DNA of 64,000 bases, taken from the NCBI RefSeq assembly GCF_030272615.1, contig NC_081413.1, forward strand, positions 160,020,849-160,084,848. The letters run 5' to 3'. The DNA comes from Cryptomeria japonica. Its lineage: Eukaryota > Streptophyta > Pinopsida > Cupressales > Cupressaceae. Under the pieces are notes generated by a model. The model was not told the origin of the DNA. It did no database searches and saw only the letters and a program-made list of their open reading frames with translations. This document shows, piece by piece, positions 23,501 to 34,277 of the stretch. The first letter of the stretch is position 1. Every line of letters begins with the position of its first letter. Made by a program: the position numbers and the translations under genes.

Positions 23501-23750
23501 CATTGATGGACAAATTTTGTCTTTGGAGAACCAATTTTTTTCTTTTGAAAAAGAAAGAGACAAGATCATTCGAAGAGAAAGGAGTCTCATAGGTTTGGTG
23601 AGTCCAAGATTGGATTCACTTGGTGTACATAAGAGGGAATGTATGGATATGCTTGTGAAGCTCACACCGACAGAAGTCACTAAGAAAGAAACACTTGCAC
23701 ATTTACTGAGTGGACTTGTATCCATATTTGAAACTCTCAAAACTGGCTAG
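20587..23750 (+). pseudogene. CopC large non-pol reading frame, unknown protein of about 1,055 aa (decayed)
   Basis: ATG 20587 opens MGSRSSTFIVNPTVVEV. The frame runs to about 21780 with one TAG (20995, CAG context). It shifts once in an A-rich stretch near 21780 and then stays in one frame to 23750, with stops at 22287 (TAA), 22461 (TGA), 23106 (TGA) and a few more before 23270. The N-terminal 400 residues look globular, with landmarks GAFLRVPDGIVYVEDVGAY, LGITGILYIPEFKGEVIKYV, CEWLRSELMLNLGKIKG and LIVFLMLYFMNELLGLGKKC. The middle (21969-22290) is Lys/Pro/Thr-rich and basic. The C-terminal part (23274-23750) is helical. I do not recognise the protein, and it is not gag, protease, integrase or reverse transcriptase. 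It could be captured host sequence or an element-specific ORF. Confidence 0.7.
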
Positions 23751-23894
23751 GATACCTATATATAGTTGCTAGAGAATGCTTATCTGGAAATCTTGAGATT
23801 GGTCAAGCTCTGGTAAAGTAATTTGTAATTATTCATTCTTTTTGCACAGATTCTTAACCAAATTCTTTCAAATTTTTCACGACTCTTTTGCATT

Positions 23895-24045
23895 TATGCC
23901 AAAGGGGGAGAATATATATGTGAAAAATATGGGGAGGATATTAGACAGAGTATCAACTCAAGGGGGGCATGTTTCATGTTTCAATTGAATTGATAGGGAA
24001 TCCATTTTTTACATGAGTGTTGCCATTAATGCCAAAGGTGGAGAT
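23895..24045 (+). other. CopC polypurine tracts before the 3' LTR
   Basis: CCAAAGGGGGAGAATA (about 23899), TCAAGGGGGGCATG (about 23958) and CCAAAGGTGGAGAT (24032-24045). The last abuts the 3' LTR and has one T interrupting the purines. Confidence 0.7.
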
Positions 24046-24968
24046 TATTGGCATTTGACACTCATTGGATTCATATGTTGTCATTGATGGAAAAATGATT
24101 CTATAGAAGAAATACACTGGCATTAGGAGGCATACATTGGTAGATACTGACATTGGAGTATTCAGGGTCACAACCAACATCAACACCAACACCGGCACCA
24201 ACATCCAACACTTCAGTGAAGTCGACATCAGTCTAGGATCAGAAGGAAGTTTTATTTGTAAAATCATTTTGTAATTATTGTATTGGGTCGATATTGTATA
24301 TCTTTTGTAACATATTGTAAGCCGACATAAGGCATATTGTTTGTAAAGGGTATAAAAGTTAGTTTATTAGGTCATTGTAGCATATGATATAGAAGAGTGT
24401 ATATGACAAGGTAGTAGAACTGTGTGATGTGAAGGATATGTATGTAGGTCATTTGTATGAAAATGTTATATCATACAATGATCTATAGATGGCTTGTAAA
24501 GAATTCTTAGAGGAAAGGAGATACTGATAGAAGTGTTTAGGGTTTATGAACTGGTACAGAACAAAGCTATAACCAGAACTCTTTTTGGCATTACAGATGC
24601 ATTTTGTGAGTTCACCATTACTGTTTTATTTCAACAGAAGCTTGTAGTTAGTGATACTCTTTTGTGTTGAGTAGTGTTCTCTAAGCAGTGTGCCTTCCTG
24701 CATGTGTAGGCCCCCATACTATGTAATATCTTTCATATGGCTAGTGAATTGATATTATGGGTCACAAATCCCACTGTGTTTTTTCCTCTTTGAGGTTTTC
24801 CATGCATAAGTTCAGTGTGTTATGGTGTTCATTCATGTGGTTGGTTTATTTACTTCATGTTATTTGTTTCTTCATTTACCAGTTTATATGTGTGTGTTAT
24901 AATAAGGTAAAATCTTATATTACCGGTAGAACACTGATTCACCCCCCCAGTGTTCTTGGATTCTAACA
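24046..24968 (+). repeat. CopC 3' LTR
   Basis: 923 bp, pairs with the 5' LTR. The first bases are TATTGGCATTTGACAC, so the terminal TG has become TA. It ends TTCTAACA, followed by the target duplication TATGT. Confidence 0.93.
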
Positions 24969-24973
24969 TATGT

Positions 24974-27160
24974 CACATTCAACCCTACACTTTGATTCAA
25001 AATTGCCACACTTGTATCACTGCAACCTTCTGGAAATGTGTGTTGAAATCTGAAAATTAACAATTTGGTGCACCTATCAAGTCACCTTTTCTCATTTTCC
25101 AATGTTTGCCAAATTGGGTTCACTATCCTTCATTGACTGAAAAAGTCACATTTCCTTCTTGAAATTCAAAAAATACCCCCTTTCATCAGTAGTTTATGCT
25201 TAAGCAAATGAAAATTCCCCTTTGAGAGAAGATACCTCAATGACCACGGGGTTTACTTTTCCACATTGCTTTCCTAATGAGAATACTTTATTTGATAATT
25301 GCTTGATAAAGAGCATATTACCCCTTCCTGTTGTTGCATCTTTTCATTAGACCTAAAAATAGAAAAGATTCATGTTTGACTGAAATTGAACTATCACTAT
25401 CCTCTTTTGCAAATTCAATCCTCTGACTAAAAGTCTCTTCATTTTTTGGTTGCATATCCTCTTTTCAAAAAGGTCCTTCTTAAAAAAAAATATATTGTGG
25501 ATTGAAAATAAAGAATTACTTTTTTGGATTAAAAGGTGTTTTCAATTGAATAAAAAGAATATTAAACTTCTCAACATATTCATTCCCAGCCAAAATAGGG
25601 CTCCATCCAATTTCATATGTTTTGATGTTCCACACCTAAGTGTAGATAACCAATAGCTTTACCTCTTTCCTTGTCAGAGAAAAGGTTTTCACCTTGGAGT
25701 GAAAACCATTTTGTGAGTAACTTTACTTTTGAAATAAAGTTCAACTCGCCGTGTTGTGCCTTCTTATGGAATACATTTGTCATTTTATTTAAAAGCATTC
25801 TGTAAATAGAAGTAATTCCCTTTGTGCTAGAATATCTTCATTTATAGAAAACTTTACTCATGTTTAAAACTTTCCTTGCTTGAGCACAATATTTCATTCT
25901 AATTTTTTTAAAAAAATAGTCCCCCTTAACCTAAATCTACAACAACAACATCGAATGACCTCTTTATTGCAATAGAAAGGATAAAAAACCCTATGTTGAG
26001 TATAATACATTCATCATAGTAAGTGCACATCAATCATATTATACTTCTCCCCTTTCATTTTAACACTCTCTGGGACTCTTATGTAGTAAAATCCATGATC
26101 TGTTAGCAATATGAATTGCATGTACTCACAAAATGGTAGGGAAACTGAAAGACAATGAATAGACTTTATAAAAACACATTCATAACTATACCCAATTTCC
26201 ACATTGGCATTTTCATAAAATATATTATGTGCATTTCACCATAATTGCATTATCCCTTCACTATGCTTTCAAAAATGTGGAGGCAACTGCAACCATACTG
26301 TGCAATGGAATTAATGACACTGTCAGCATTATGAGATTTTCTCTATGCATGATGAATCATGATTGGGTACCCTCTACAATTCACTAATTTCAACGACTTC
26401 CCTGTCACCTAGAATTGACATCCATTTCTGTTATATTACCAAACAATATATATGTGGGCGTTCCTCTTCATTGTGCAAGCACTCTAAAGATGAAATCCTG
26501 ACTTTTCAATTTGTTTTCATTTCAAATAACTAGCACAGTGGACCAATCACCATGCTATTTGATGATCACATTTTTATCAATGCACTCCATTCAAATTTCA
26601 CGGTCCTCATAATTTTGGCCCACTCACAAAGAAATTGGCTTTGAACATTACCTATCACCACATTAGCATTGAACATGGATGCCATTTTACCATTCTAACA
26701 CACTAATCTAAGGAGAAACTTGTTATTTTCTACTAGAAGTATTTCTTAAACTCCTTTTGTGCATTCCATCTAAAGAAACTCCCCAAAATCTACATGCATC
26801 AGAAACCACCAACACATTCCCAAAACTTTCAACCGCATCCTTTCCGTCTTCTTCACAACAAAACCCTTGCTCACCCATTTCTCTTTTTGCATAGCAAAAA
26901 AGAAACTTACTCATATTATCTTTCATTTTGGCCATCCTTGTATGCTCAATCTCCCACTATGCCATGCTCACATAGGTTGCACTCACGATTCACTTAAACT
27001 TGAATATGCCTTTTACACACATTCTCTATCAACACCAAAGAACATAGAAATGGGATACACAACAAACAAATCACATCCCAACATCTCTCGTCCATGTACT
27101 GGCATTTACTCACACCCACATAGGTTGGAGGAAATATGGATAGAGCATGGGAATATGGTT
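24974..27160. other. Unassigned DNA between CopC and CopD
   Basis: About 2.2 kb that joins 18103 when CopC is removed. It has no recognisable domain. A 70-codon minus-strand frame (26935 to 26723, MAKMKDNMSKFLFCYAKREM...) is the only one that looks compositionally protein-like, but I cannot name it and would not call it a gene. On the nested-element reading it is 5' internal sequence of the Ty3-like gag element. Confidence 0.5.
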
Positions 27161-27165
27161 GACCT

Positions 27166-28225
27166 TGTTAGGTCCCAGAGACAACTGAGAGGGGGGGATG
27201 AATCAGTTGTCAAATAAATTCAAACCAAAAACAACTTAACCAACTTAATGCTTAATACTGGTAAACTAGTTTAATATGTTGGTAGACAGTTTTAACAGTT
27301 AATTGCTATACCGGTAAGGATTAGTACATGAAACATAAAGACAAAGTCATCCACAACACATAACACCAATATTTGTACGTGGAAACCCTGTAAGGGGAAA
27401 AAGAACGGTGGTAAACCTTACCCACAATCAGATGATACTACTGCAGATAGTAAGTGTACATAAATGGCATCTGCACATGTAGAAAGGCCAAGCACCTAGA
27501 GCTCACTGCTTAATCAGAAAATGGGAGTCACACTGACTACAATTGGATGGTTAGATCCAATAAGAGTGTGCTGCTTAAAATAGCATCTTCATATGCTGGA
27601 TTCAGTACCGGTGTAGTTATGATTGTCTTCACAAAAACCCTCCTTCAATCTTCAAATGATGTCTATGTGTATAGCTCTTCTTATTCTCTCATATATCTTC
27701 ACACAATCCTTTTTCGCTTTCCACATTTGATCTTACAAATAAGATCTTACATTTATACCATAACCTAAGACCAATTTTAGTAGGTTGGCTCTACAAGATA
27801 TTACAATAAAAACATTTTACAAACAATACAATATCCAATGCAATAACTGAATCAACATGTCGGCTTAATACATTTACAACAATAATTAATCATCTCCATA
27901 GCATGCCATGCTGATTTGGAAAAGATAAACTTGTCGGTGTAACCCTGGACCTATTTTCCGGTAACAACAAATATGCAAATGCTAATGTACCAATAAACAA
28001 AACTCCAGGACAAAGTGTCCACATAATATTTTTGACATAACCAAGTGTTTTCCATATCATTCCAAGTATCGGTGATCATTATATCTTGCTGGTGTACCAG
28101 ATACCGGTGACTGTGCATGAGTCACTTGCTTGCTGGTGAATGTTGTTGATTCTCCAAAGTGCCAAAGTTGATAAGTGTTTAGTAGGTGTTGACATCAATG
28201 ACAAAGCCATACCAAAATACCAACA
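27166..28225 (-). repeat. CopD 3' LTR
   Basis: Plus strand runs TGTTAGGTCCCAGAG to AATACCAACA, so the minus-strand LTR starts TGTTGGTATT and ends CTAACA. Pairs with 32821-33881 with few differences. Confidence 0.95.
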
Positions 28226-28525
28226 ATATCCCCCTTTGGAATTGATGGCAACACAAGATGGAAAAACCATCAAAGTGCTAAAACAGAAATGCCAAATAAC
28301 AAAAATCAACAATCTCCAGAAAGAGATCATAACCAGAAATCAAAATACAGATACAGAGAGTAATAATCTCTCCCCCTGGGAGCAACATTTGTTTTCCTTG
28401 TGTTTTTCCATACCAATCTCTCCCCCTTTGACATCAAATGCCAAAGTTACAACAAAAACATCTTACCAAGCCAAGTTCATATACAAAATACCAATCAATT
28501 TAGTATACCAACTACTCCCCCTGAG
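28226..28525 (-). other. CopD polypurine tracts before the 3' LTR
   Basis: On the minus strand CCAAAGGGGGATAT abuts the LTR (28226-28239). Further copies lie upstream of it: CCCAGGGGGAGAGATT (about 28366-28381), TCAAAGGGGGAGAGAT (about 28420-28436) and CTCAGGGGGAGTAG (about 28510-28524). Same repeated-tract arrangement as in CopB, CopC and CopE. Confidence 0.75.
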
Positions 28526-28599
28526 AAGTAGCTTCCCATCAAAGCTGGAAAAAAAGATTTCTCTGTTAGTTCTGTCGGTTGATGACAATCATCAACTTC

Positions 28600-31500
28600 C
28601 TAAGTCTCTACCGGTGAGGGTATGACCCCAAGCTGATCTCTAAGATATTCAAAAGTCTCGTTAGGTAGAGGTTTAGTAAAGATATCTACAATCTACTCTT
28701 TAGTATTCACATAAACCAGTTTTATTTCCTTTGCTTCAACATTTTCCCTTAGAAAATTCAGTTTGATAGAAACATGTTTGGTTTTAGAATGTAATACCGG
28801 ATTCTTAGATATATCAATTGGTGCAATGTTATCACAATAGATAGTAATAGGTTCCTTGCATTTTACCTCTATGTCTTTCAACATTTTCTTAAGCCATAGT
28901 ACCTGTGTACAGTTAGTTGCTGCTGCAACATATTCTGATTTTGCTATTGATAAAGATGTACAACTTTGTTTCTTACTCAACCAAGAAACTAGTCTGTTTC
29001 TAAGAAATAATGCTTCGTCGGTGGTGCTTTTTCTATCATCCACATCTCCTACCCAATTTGCATCTATGTATGCACATAATTCAAAGTTTTCATTTCTAGG
29101 ATACCATAATCCAAGATTTATAGTGCCTTGTAAGTACCGGAAAATCCTTTTTACTGCTGATTCATGATTTTCTCTAGGATTACTTTGAAATATTGAAACA
29201 ATACATACTACATTCATAATATCAGGTCTGGTTTGTGTCAAATATAGTAAACCTCCTATCATAGATTTGTATCTAGTTGGATTAATAGGTGTAGATTCAT
29301 CCCTTAGTGATAATTTGTCATTTGTAGTCATAGGTGTGCTTACCGGTTTAGAGTTCTCCATCCCAAATTTCCTTAGTAACTCTTTTAAGTACTTGGATTG
29401 ACTCAAGAATATACCTTTATCAGTCTATGAAATCTGCAATCCTAAAAAGAATTTTATTTCTCCAATCATAGACATTTCAAATTCTTGTTGCATTTTAATA
29501 GAAAATTCTTTACATAATCCATCTTCTCCTCCAAAGATTATATCATCAATGAATACTTCTATAATCAAGATATCATCATTAGTCACTTTATAATATAAAT
29601 TGTTGTCTGCATTCCCTTTAGTAAAACCAATATTTAAAAGATACTTATCCAATCTTGCATACTAGGCTCTTGGAGCTTGTTTTAATCCATACAAAGCTTT
29701 TCTTAACCTACAAACCATATTATTGTCATCTGTCAAAGAAAATCCATCAGGTTGTTCAATGTACACTTCTTCTTCAAGATCTCCATTCAAAAATGCACAT
29801 TTAATATCCATTTGATATACTTTGTAGTTCTTATGTGCTACAAAAGCCAAAATTAATCTGACTACCTCAATTCTAGCTATCGATGCAAAGGTTTCATTGT
29901 AATCAATTCCTTCATTCTGAGAATATCCCTTACACACTACTCTTGCTTTATTTCTAACAACCTTACCATATTCATTAAGTTTGTTTCTGAATACCCATTT
30001 GGTTCCAATTACATTTTTGTCTTTAGGTCGGGGAACTAATGTCCAAGTGTTGTTTTTTTCAATTTGTTCTAATTCTTCTTCCATAGCTTTAATCCAAAAT
30101 TTATCTTCACATGCCTCATTAACAGATGATGGTTCAATTTGAGAAATAAGACATACCTCTTCATTTGCCAATATTCCTCTTGTCATAACTCCTTTAAACT
30201 TGTTTCCAATTATCTGATCTTCAGAATGATTTAGTCTTACATACCGAGGTGTCTTTGTTTGTTGTTGTTCTTCAGTCATAGTGGAATTCTCTGATGATAC
30301 CGGGGTAATTGGATCTTCATTCTATACTGGTGGATTCAGTGTAGGTTCATTTGTCAAAATTTGTGTTGCCATTTCAGAGTCTATATACCTTGAAGTTCCT
30401 CTGAATTGTTCATCAATCTTTACATTTGTACTTTCAACAATTTTCTGCAATCTTTTGTTAAAACATCTATATGTCTTGGTCTTAGATGAATAACCAATAA
30501 ATATTCCTTCATCACTTCTAGGATCAAATTTGCCAATATATTCATCTCTTCTGATATAACATTTACTTTCAAATATTCTGAAATATTTAAGAGTAGGAGT
30601 AATACCAAACCATAGTTCATGAGGGGTCTTACCAGTTTCACCTTTGATGTGAACTTTTTTGAATGTATAGACCGTTGTATTGATTGCCTCTCTCCAATAT
30701 ACATGTGGTAGGTTTACTTCTGATAACATACTTCTTGCTGCATCCAAGATAATTTGGTTTTTCCTTTCAACAACTCCATTCTGCTGTGGTGTCCAAGGTG
30801 TTGATAGTTGTCTTCTTATTCCATTCACTTCACAGAATGTATTAAATTCCTTAGATGTAAATTCACCTCCTTGATCTAATCGTAAACATTTGATTTTCTT
30901 ACCGGTTTCATTTTCAACCATTTCTTTGAACAATTTAGACTTTCCAAATGCTTCAGATTTTTCTTTGAGAAATTCTTTGAGAAAAGTAACCCATCACATT
31001 CTAGAATAGCCATCAATGATTAGCATGAAATATCTATCACCTCGTAAGCTTTTAGTTCTAGCTGGACCACATAAATCAGTGTGAATTAAATCAAGAGCAT
31101 TATTGGATTTTTCTGGAATACTTTTGAAACTAGCTCTAACTTGTTTTCCAAATTGACATTCCTTACATACTGTATTGTGAGGTTTGACAATTTTAGGTAA
31201 ATCCCTAACTGCTTTAGTAGTACTGATTTTCACCATGCAATCAAAGTTTACATGACAGAGTCTCTTATGCCATAACCAACTTTCATCAATATGTGCAATT
31301 AAGCATGTCTTTTCACTGTTATTCAAATGAAAGATATTACCTCTAGTCTGATTACCGGTTGCAATTTCCAAACCAGTTCTATTCATGATTTTCCATTTTC
31401 CATTTTTGAATTGTAACTAAAATCCTTTCTCAACTAATTGACCAACACTCAAAAGATTATGCTTTAATCCTTCAACATAGGAGACATTGTCAGTGCTATG

Positions 31501-32764
31501 CTTACCATCAAGAGATATTTTACCCTTACCTTTGATTAAACAAGCTTTGTCATCTCGAAATCTTACTAAACCTCCATTGTATTCTTGGAAGTTCAAGAAT
31601 TTACCTTTGTCTCCTGTCATATGATGTGAGCATCCAGAATCAATGATCCATTCATCCTTTACTTCAACTTTAGCTACCAAGGCCCGTACTACCAGTTGAG
31701 CAAAAGGTGTCGGTTGATCTTTTGTTATAAAAACAAAAACCCATCCATTGTCTGCCAGATCTTCATCAGAATCATCAATCACACCTTCATTAGCAATGTA
31801 ACAAGATTTGTCTTTATTCTTCTTAAATTTATATCTCTGATATTCAGGGTTAGGCTTGTATGTTCTTCTAGCTTCTTCTCTTAGTCTAGCATGTCTATCA
31901 GGGCATCTTGAAGCCATATGACCAATATTATTGCATTTAAAACATTTAAAGTGTGCTTTACCTTCATACTTACTTCCAACTGGACCTTTAGGCATTTTCC
32001 TTGCAAATAGTGCTTCAAGTTCTTCAAGTCCTTCATTTTCTTTCCTGCTTTCTTCAAGTTCTCTTGCATAAAAGGCTTTCCAATCAGATTTATCAAATGA
32101 TGGAGAAGATGATGTTGATGCTTTAAAGGCCAAATCTATTTTTATAGTAGCAACAGGACCAAATTCTTCAATTTCAAAAGCTGAAATTTTCCCAATCAAT
32201 GTATCCCTAGTTACTGATGTATTGGGCATTGTTCTTAACTCATTTATAGTAGTGACTTTCATTTTATATGCCGGTGGCAATCCTCTTAGAACTTTTGAAA
32301 CAATTTCATCCTCACTTAAGGTTCCTCCAAACATTTAATACCCAAAACAATATTATTTACTCTTTCCATAAAAGCAGAAATCCTTTCATCTTCTTCCATT
32401 TTCAGATGTTCATACCTGACTCGGAAACTTTCAAGTTTTGCAATTTTGACTATGGAATCTCCTTCATTCAGTGTTTCCAAATGATCCCAAATAGCTTTAG
32501 TAGTAGACCTATCAGATAGTCCCATGATTTGTTGATCTGATAATGCGCTCAAAAGTGTTTCTCTTGCTTTGCAATCATTTTCCTCATCTTTAGTCAAGTT
32601 AGGTGGAGTGGGCTGACTCTGAGTAGGAGTAGTATAACCATTCTTTGTAACATCCCAGATGTCCTTTCCAATGCAATTAAATGTGTCTCCATTTTGATCT
32701 TCCATATGCCATAGTTGGTTCCATCAAGTTTAGGACTATCCCTTCTGAAATAGTTAGTAGACAT
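28600..32764 (-). pseudogene. CopD gag-pol polyprotein (two frameshifts, six stops)
   Basis: ATG at 32764 opens MSTNYFRRDSPKLDGTNYGI. Frame changes occur near 32690 and 32330 (single-base losses in gag); from there to the end the frame is continuous. Landmarks: intact knuckle CFKCNNIGHMASRC (31944-31903); protease IDSGCSHHMTGD (about 31640); integrase WLWHKRLCHVNFD, HTDLCGPA, LRLDQGGEF and NGVVERKN; reverse transcriptase [21 protein letters not shown] and FIDDIIFGG (about 29555-29525); RNase H with AYIDANWVGD and TKPLPNETFEYLRDQLGV. Stops at 31417 (TAG), 30994, 30322, 29662 (Trp position), 29425 and 28693; four of the six replace Gln (CAG to TAG). The final stop is at 28600-28602. Function lost, but each lesion is single and recent-looking. 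Confidence 0.92.
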
Positions 32765-32806
32765 TGGATCTCCTCAAGCTGTTAAACTTCTGAAAAAGAG
32801 GACTAG

Positions 32807-32820
32807 GCTCTGATACCAAT
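32807..32820 (-). other. CopD primer-binding site
   Basis: The minus strand reads ATTGGTATCAGAGCC next to the 5' LTR. The 13 bases TGGTATCAGAGCC match the plant initiator-Met-tRNA complement perfectly. Confidence 0.93.
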
Positions 32821-33881
32821 TGTTAGGTCTCAGAGACAACTAAGAGGGGGGGGGTGAATCAGTTGTCAAATAAATTCAAACAAAAAACAACTTAACCAAC
32901 TTAATGCTTAATACTAGTAAACTAGTTTAATATGCCAGTAGACAATTATAATAGTTAATTGTTATACCGGTAAGGATTAGTGCATGAAACATAAAGACAA
33001 AGTCATCCACAACACATAACACCAATATTTGTACATGGAAACTCTGTAAGGGGAAGAACCACAGTGGGAAACCTTACCCACAATCAGATGATACTACTGC
33101 AGATAGTAAGTGTACATAAATGGGGTCTGCACATGTAGAAAGGCCAAGCGCCTAGAGCTCACTGCTCAATAACAAAATGGGAGTCACACTAACTATAGTT
33201 GGATGGTTAAATCCAATAAGAGTGTACTGATTAAAATAGCATCTTCATATGTTGGATTCAGTACCGATGTAGTTCTGATTGTCTTCACAAAAATCCTCCT
33301 TCAATCTTCAAATGATGTCTATGTGTATAGCTCTTCTTATTCTTGCATATACCTTCACACAATCCTTTTTCGCATTCCATATTTGATCTTACAAATAAGA
33401 TCTTACATTTATACCATAACCTAAGACCAATTTTAGTAGGTCGGTTCTACAAGATATTACAATAAACACATTTTACAAACAATACAATATTCGATGCAAT
33501 AACTAATTCAACATGTCAACTTAATGCATTTACAACAATAATTAATCATCTCTATAGCGTGCCATGCTGATCTGGAAAAGATAAACCTGCCAGTGTAACC
33601 CTGGACCTATTTGTCGGTAACAACAAATATGCAAATGCTAATGTACCAATAAACAAAACTCCAGGACAAAGTGTCCACATAATGTTTTTGACATAACCAA
33701 GTGTTTTCCATATCATTCCAAGTGTCGGTGATCATTATATCTTGTCGGTGTACTAGATATCGGTGACTATGCATGAGCCACTTGCTTGCCGGTGAATGTT
33801 GTTGATTCTCCAAAGTGCCAGAGTTGATAAGTATTTAGTAGGTGTTGACATCAATGACAAAACCATACCAAAATACCAACA
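32821..33881 (-). repeat. CopD 5' LTR
   Basis: Plus strand TGTTAGGTCTCAGAG to AATACCAACA, 1061 bp. A TATAAATG box on the minus strand near 33410 and the shared copia box (33031-33071) are present in both LTRs. Confidence 0.95.
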
Positions 33882-34277
33882 GACCTCTGGTCTCTTTTCT
33901 ACCGGCCCTCGATTGTTTTCATAGTGGAACGGGCAATACTCCTATTCGTAGCCCACTATGGCCTTTCGATCATACTTTCGGGTGCATTCATTTGTAGATC
34001 AAAACCTACCTTTGAATTGTCCATGTAATGATCAACTAAGACATGGCAAAGAAGAATGCATGAAACATTGCAGATGTCGGCCCCAACCCACTCATTGTCA
34101 AATCGTGAAACTGGATGTTAGTAGCACTGATCATGACCATGCTTCACCATTGGGCCCATATCATGTAGTCTAGATGTGGATTAGTGTAGGAAAATGTCAG
34201 GGTTCACACCTTTATTTATTTTTTATACCATAAATCCTCTTATCTTTCCTCCTGCTCAACATTTAATTTTGTTCCTT
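33882..34277. other. Unassigned DNA between CopD and repeat B
   Basis: About 400 bp, starting with the CopD target duplication. The left end of repeat B cannot be fixed because the matching part of repeat A is outside the window, so part of this stretch may belong to it. No primer-binding site was recognised here, which is a weak point for the nested-element reading. Confidence 0.45.

Larger units (their letters stand above)
18104..24968 (+). mobile_element. CopC: non-autonomous LTR retrotransposon with a large non-pol reading frame
   Basis: LTRs at 18104-19017 and 24046-24968, a perfect initiator-Met primer site, polypurine tracts, and a perfect 5-bp target duplication TATGT (18099-18103 and 24969-24973). 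The internal 5.0 kb encodes a gag C-terminal remnant with zinc knuckles, then one long decayed frame of about 1,055 codons. I searched the frames by eye for protease DSG, integrase D-D-E landmarks, the VDD box and the RNase H tail found in CopB, CopD and CopE, and found none. It therefore needs pol from another element. Confidence 0.9.
27166..33881 (-). mobile_element. CopD: complete Ty1/copia retrotransposon, least decayed pol in the window
   Basis: Minus-strand order from 33881 down: 5' LTR (33881-32821), primer-binding site, gag-pol, polypurine tracts, 3' LTR (28225-27166). The perfect target duplication GACCT is at 27161-27165 and 33882-33886. The two LTRs (1060 and 1061 bp) are very similar, so this is one of the younger insertions. 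It sits in the DNA that continues from 27160 to 33887. Confidence 0.96.

Noticed and set aside
26723-26935. 70-codon minus-strand frame as a possible small gene
   Set aside because: Composition is plausible but there is no recognised domain, no promoter or splice evidence, and the surrounding DNA is probably old element sequence.
33958-34173. 71-codon Cys/His-containing plus-strand frame as a zinc-binding protein
   Set aside because: Cys and His spacing fits no knuckle or finger pattern, and there is no gene context.
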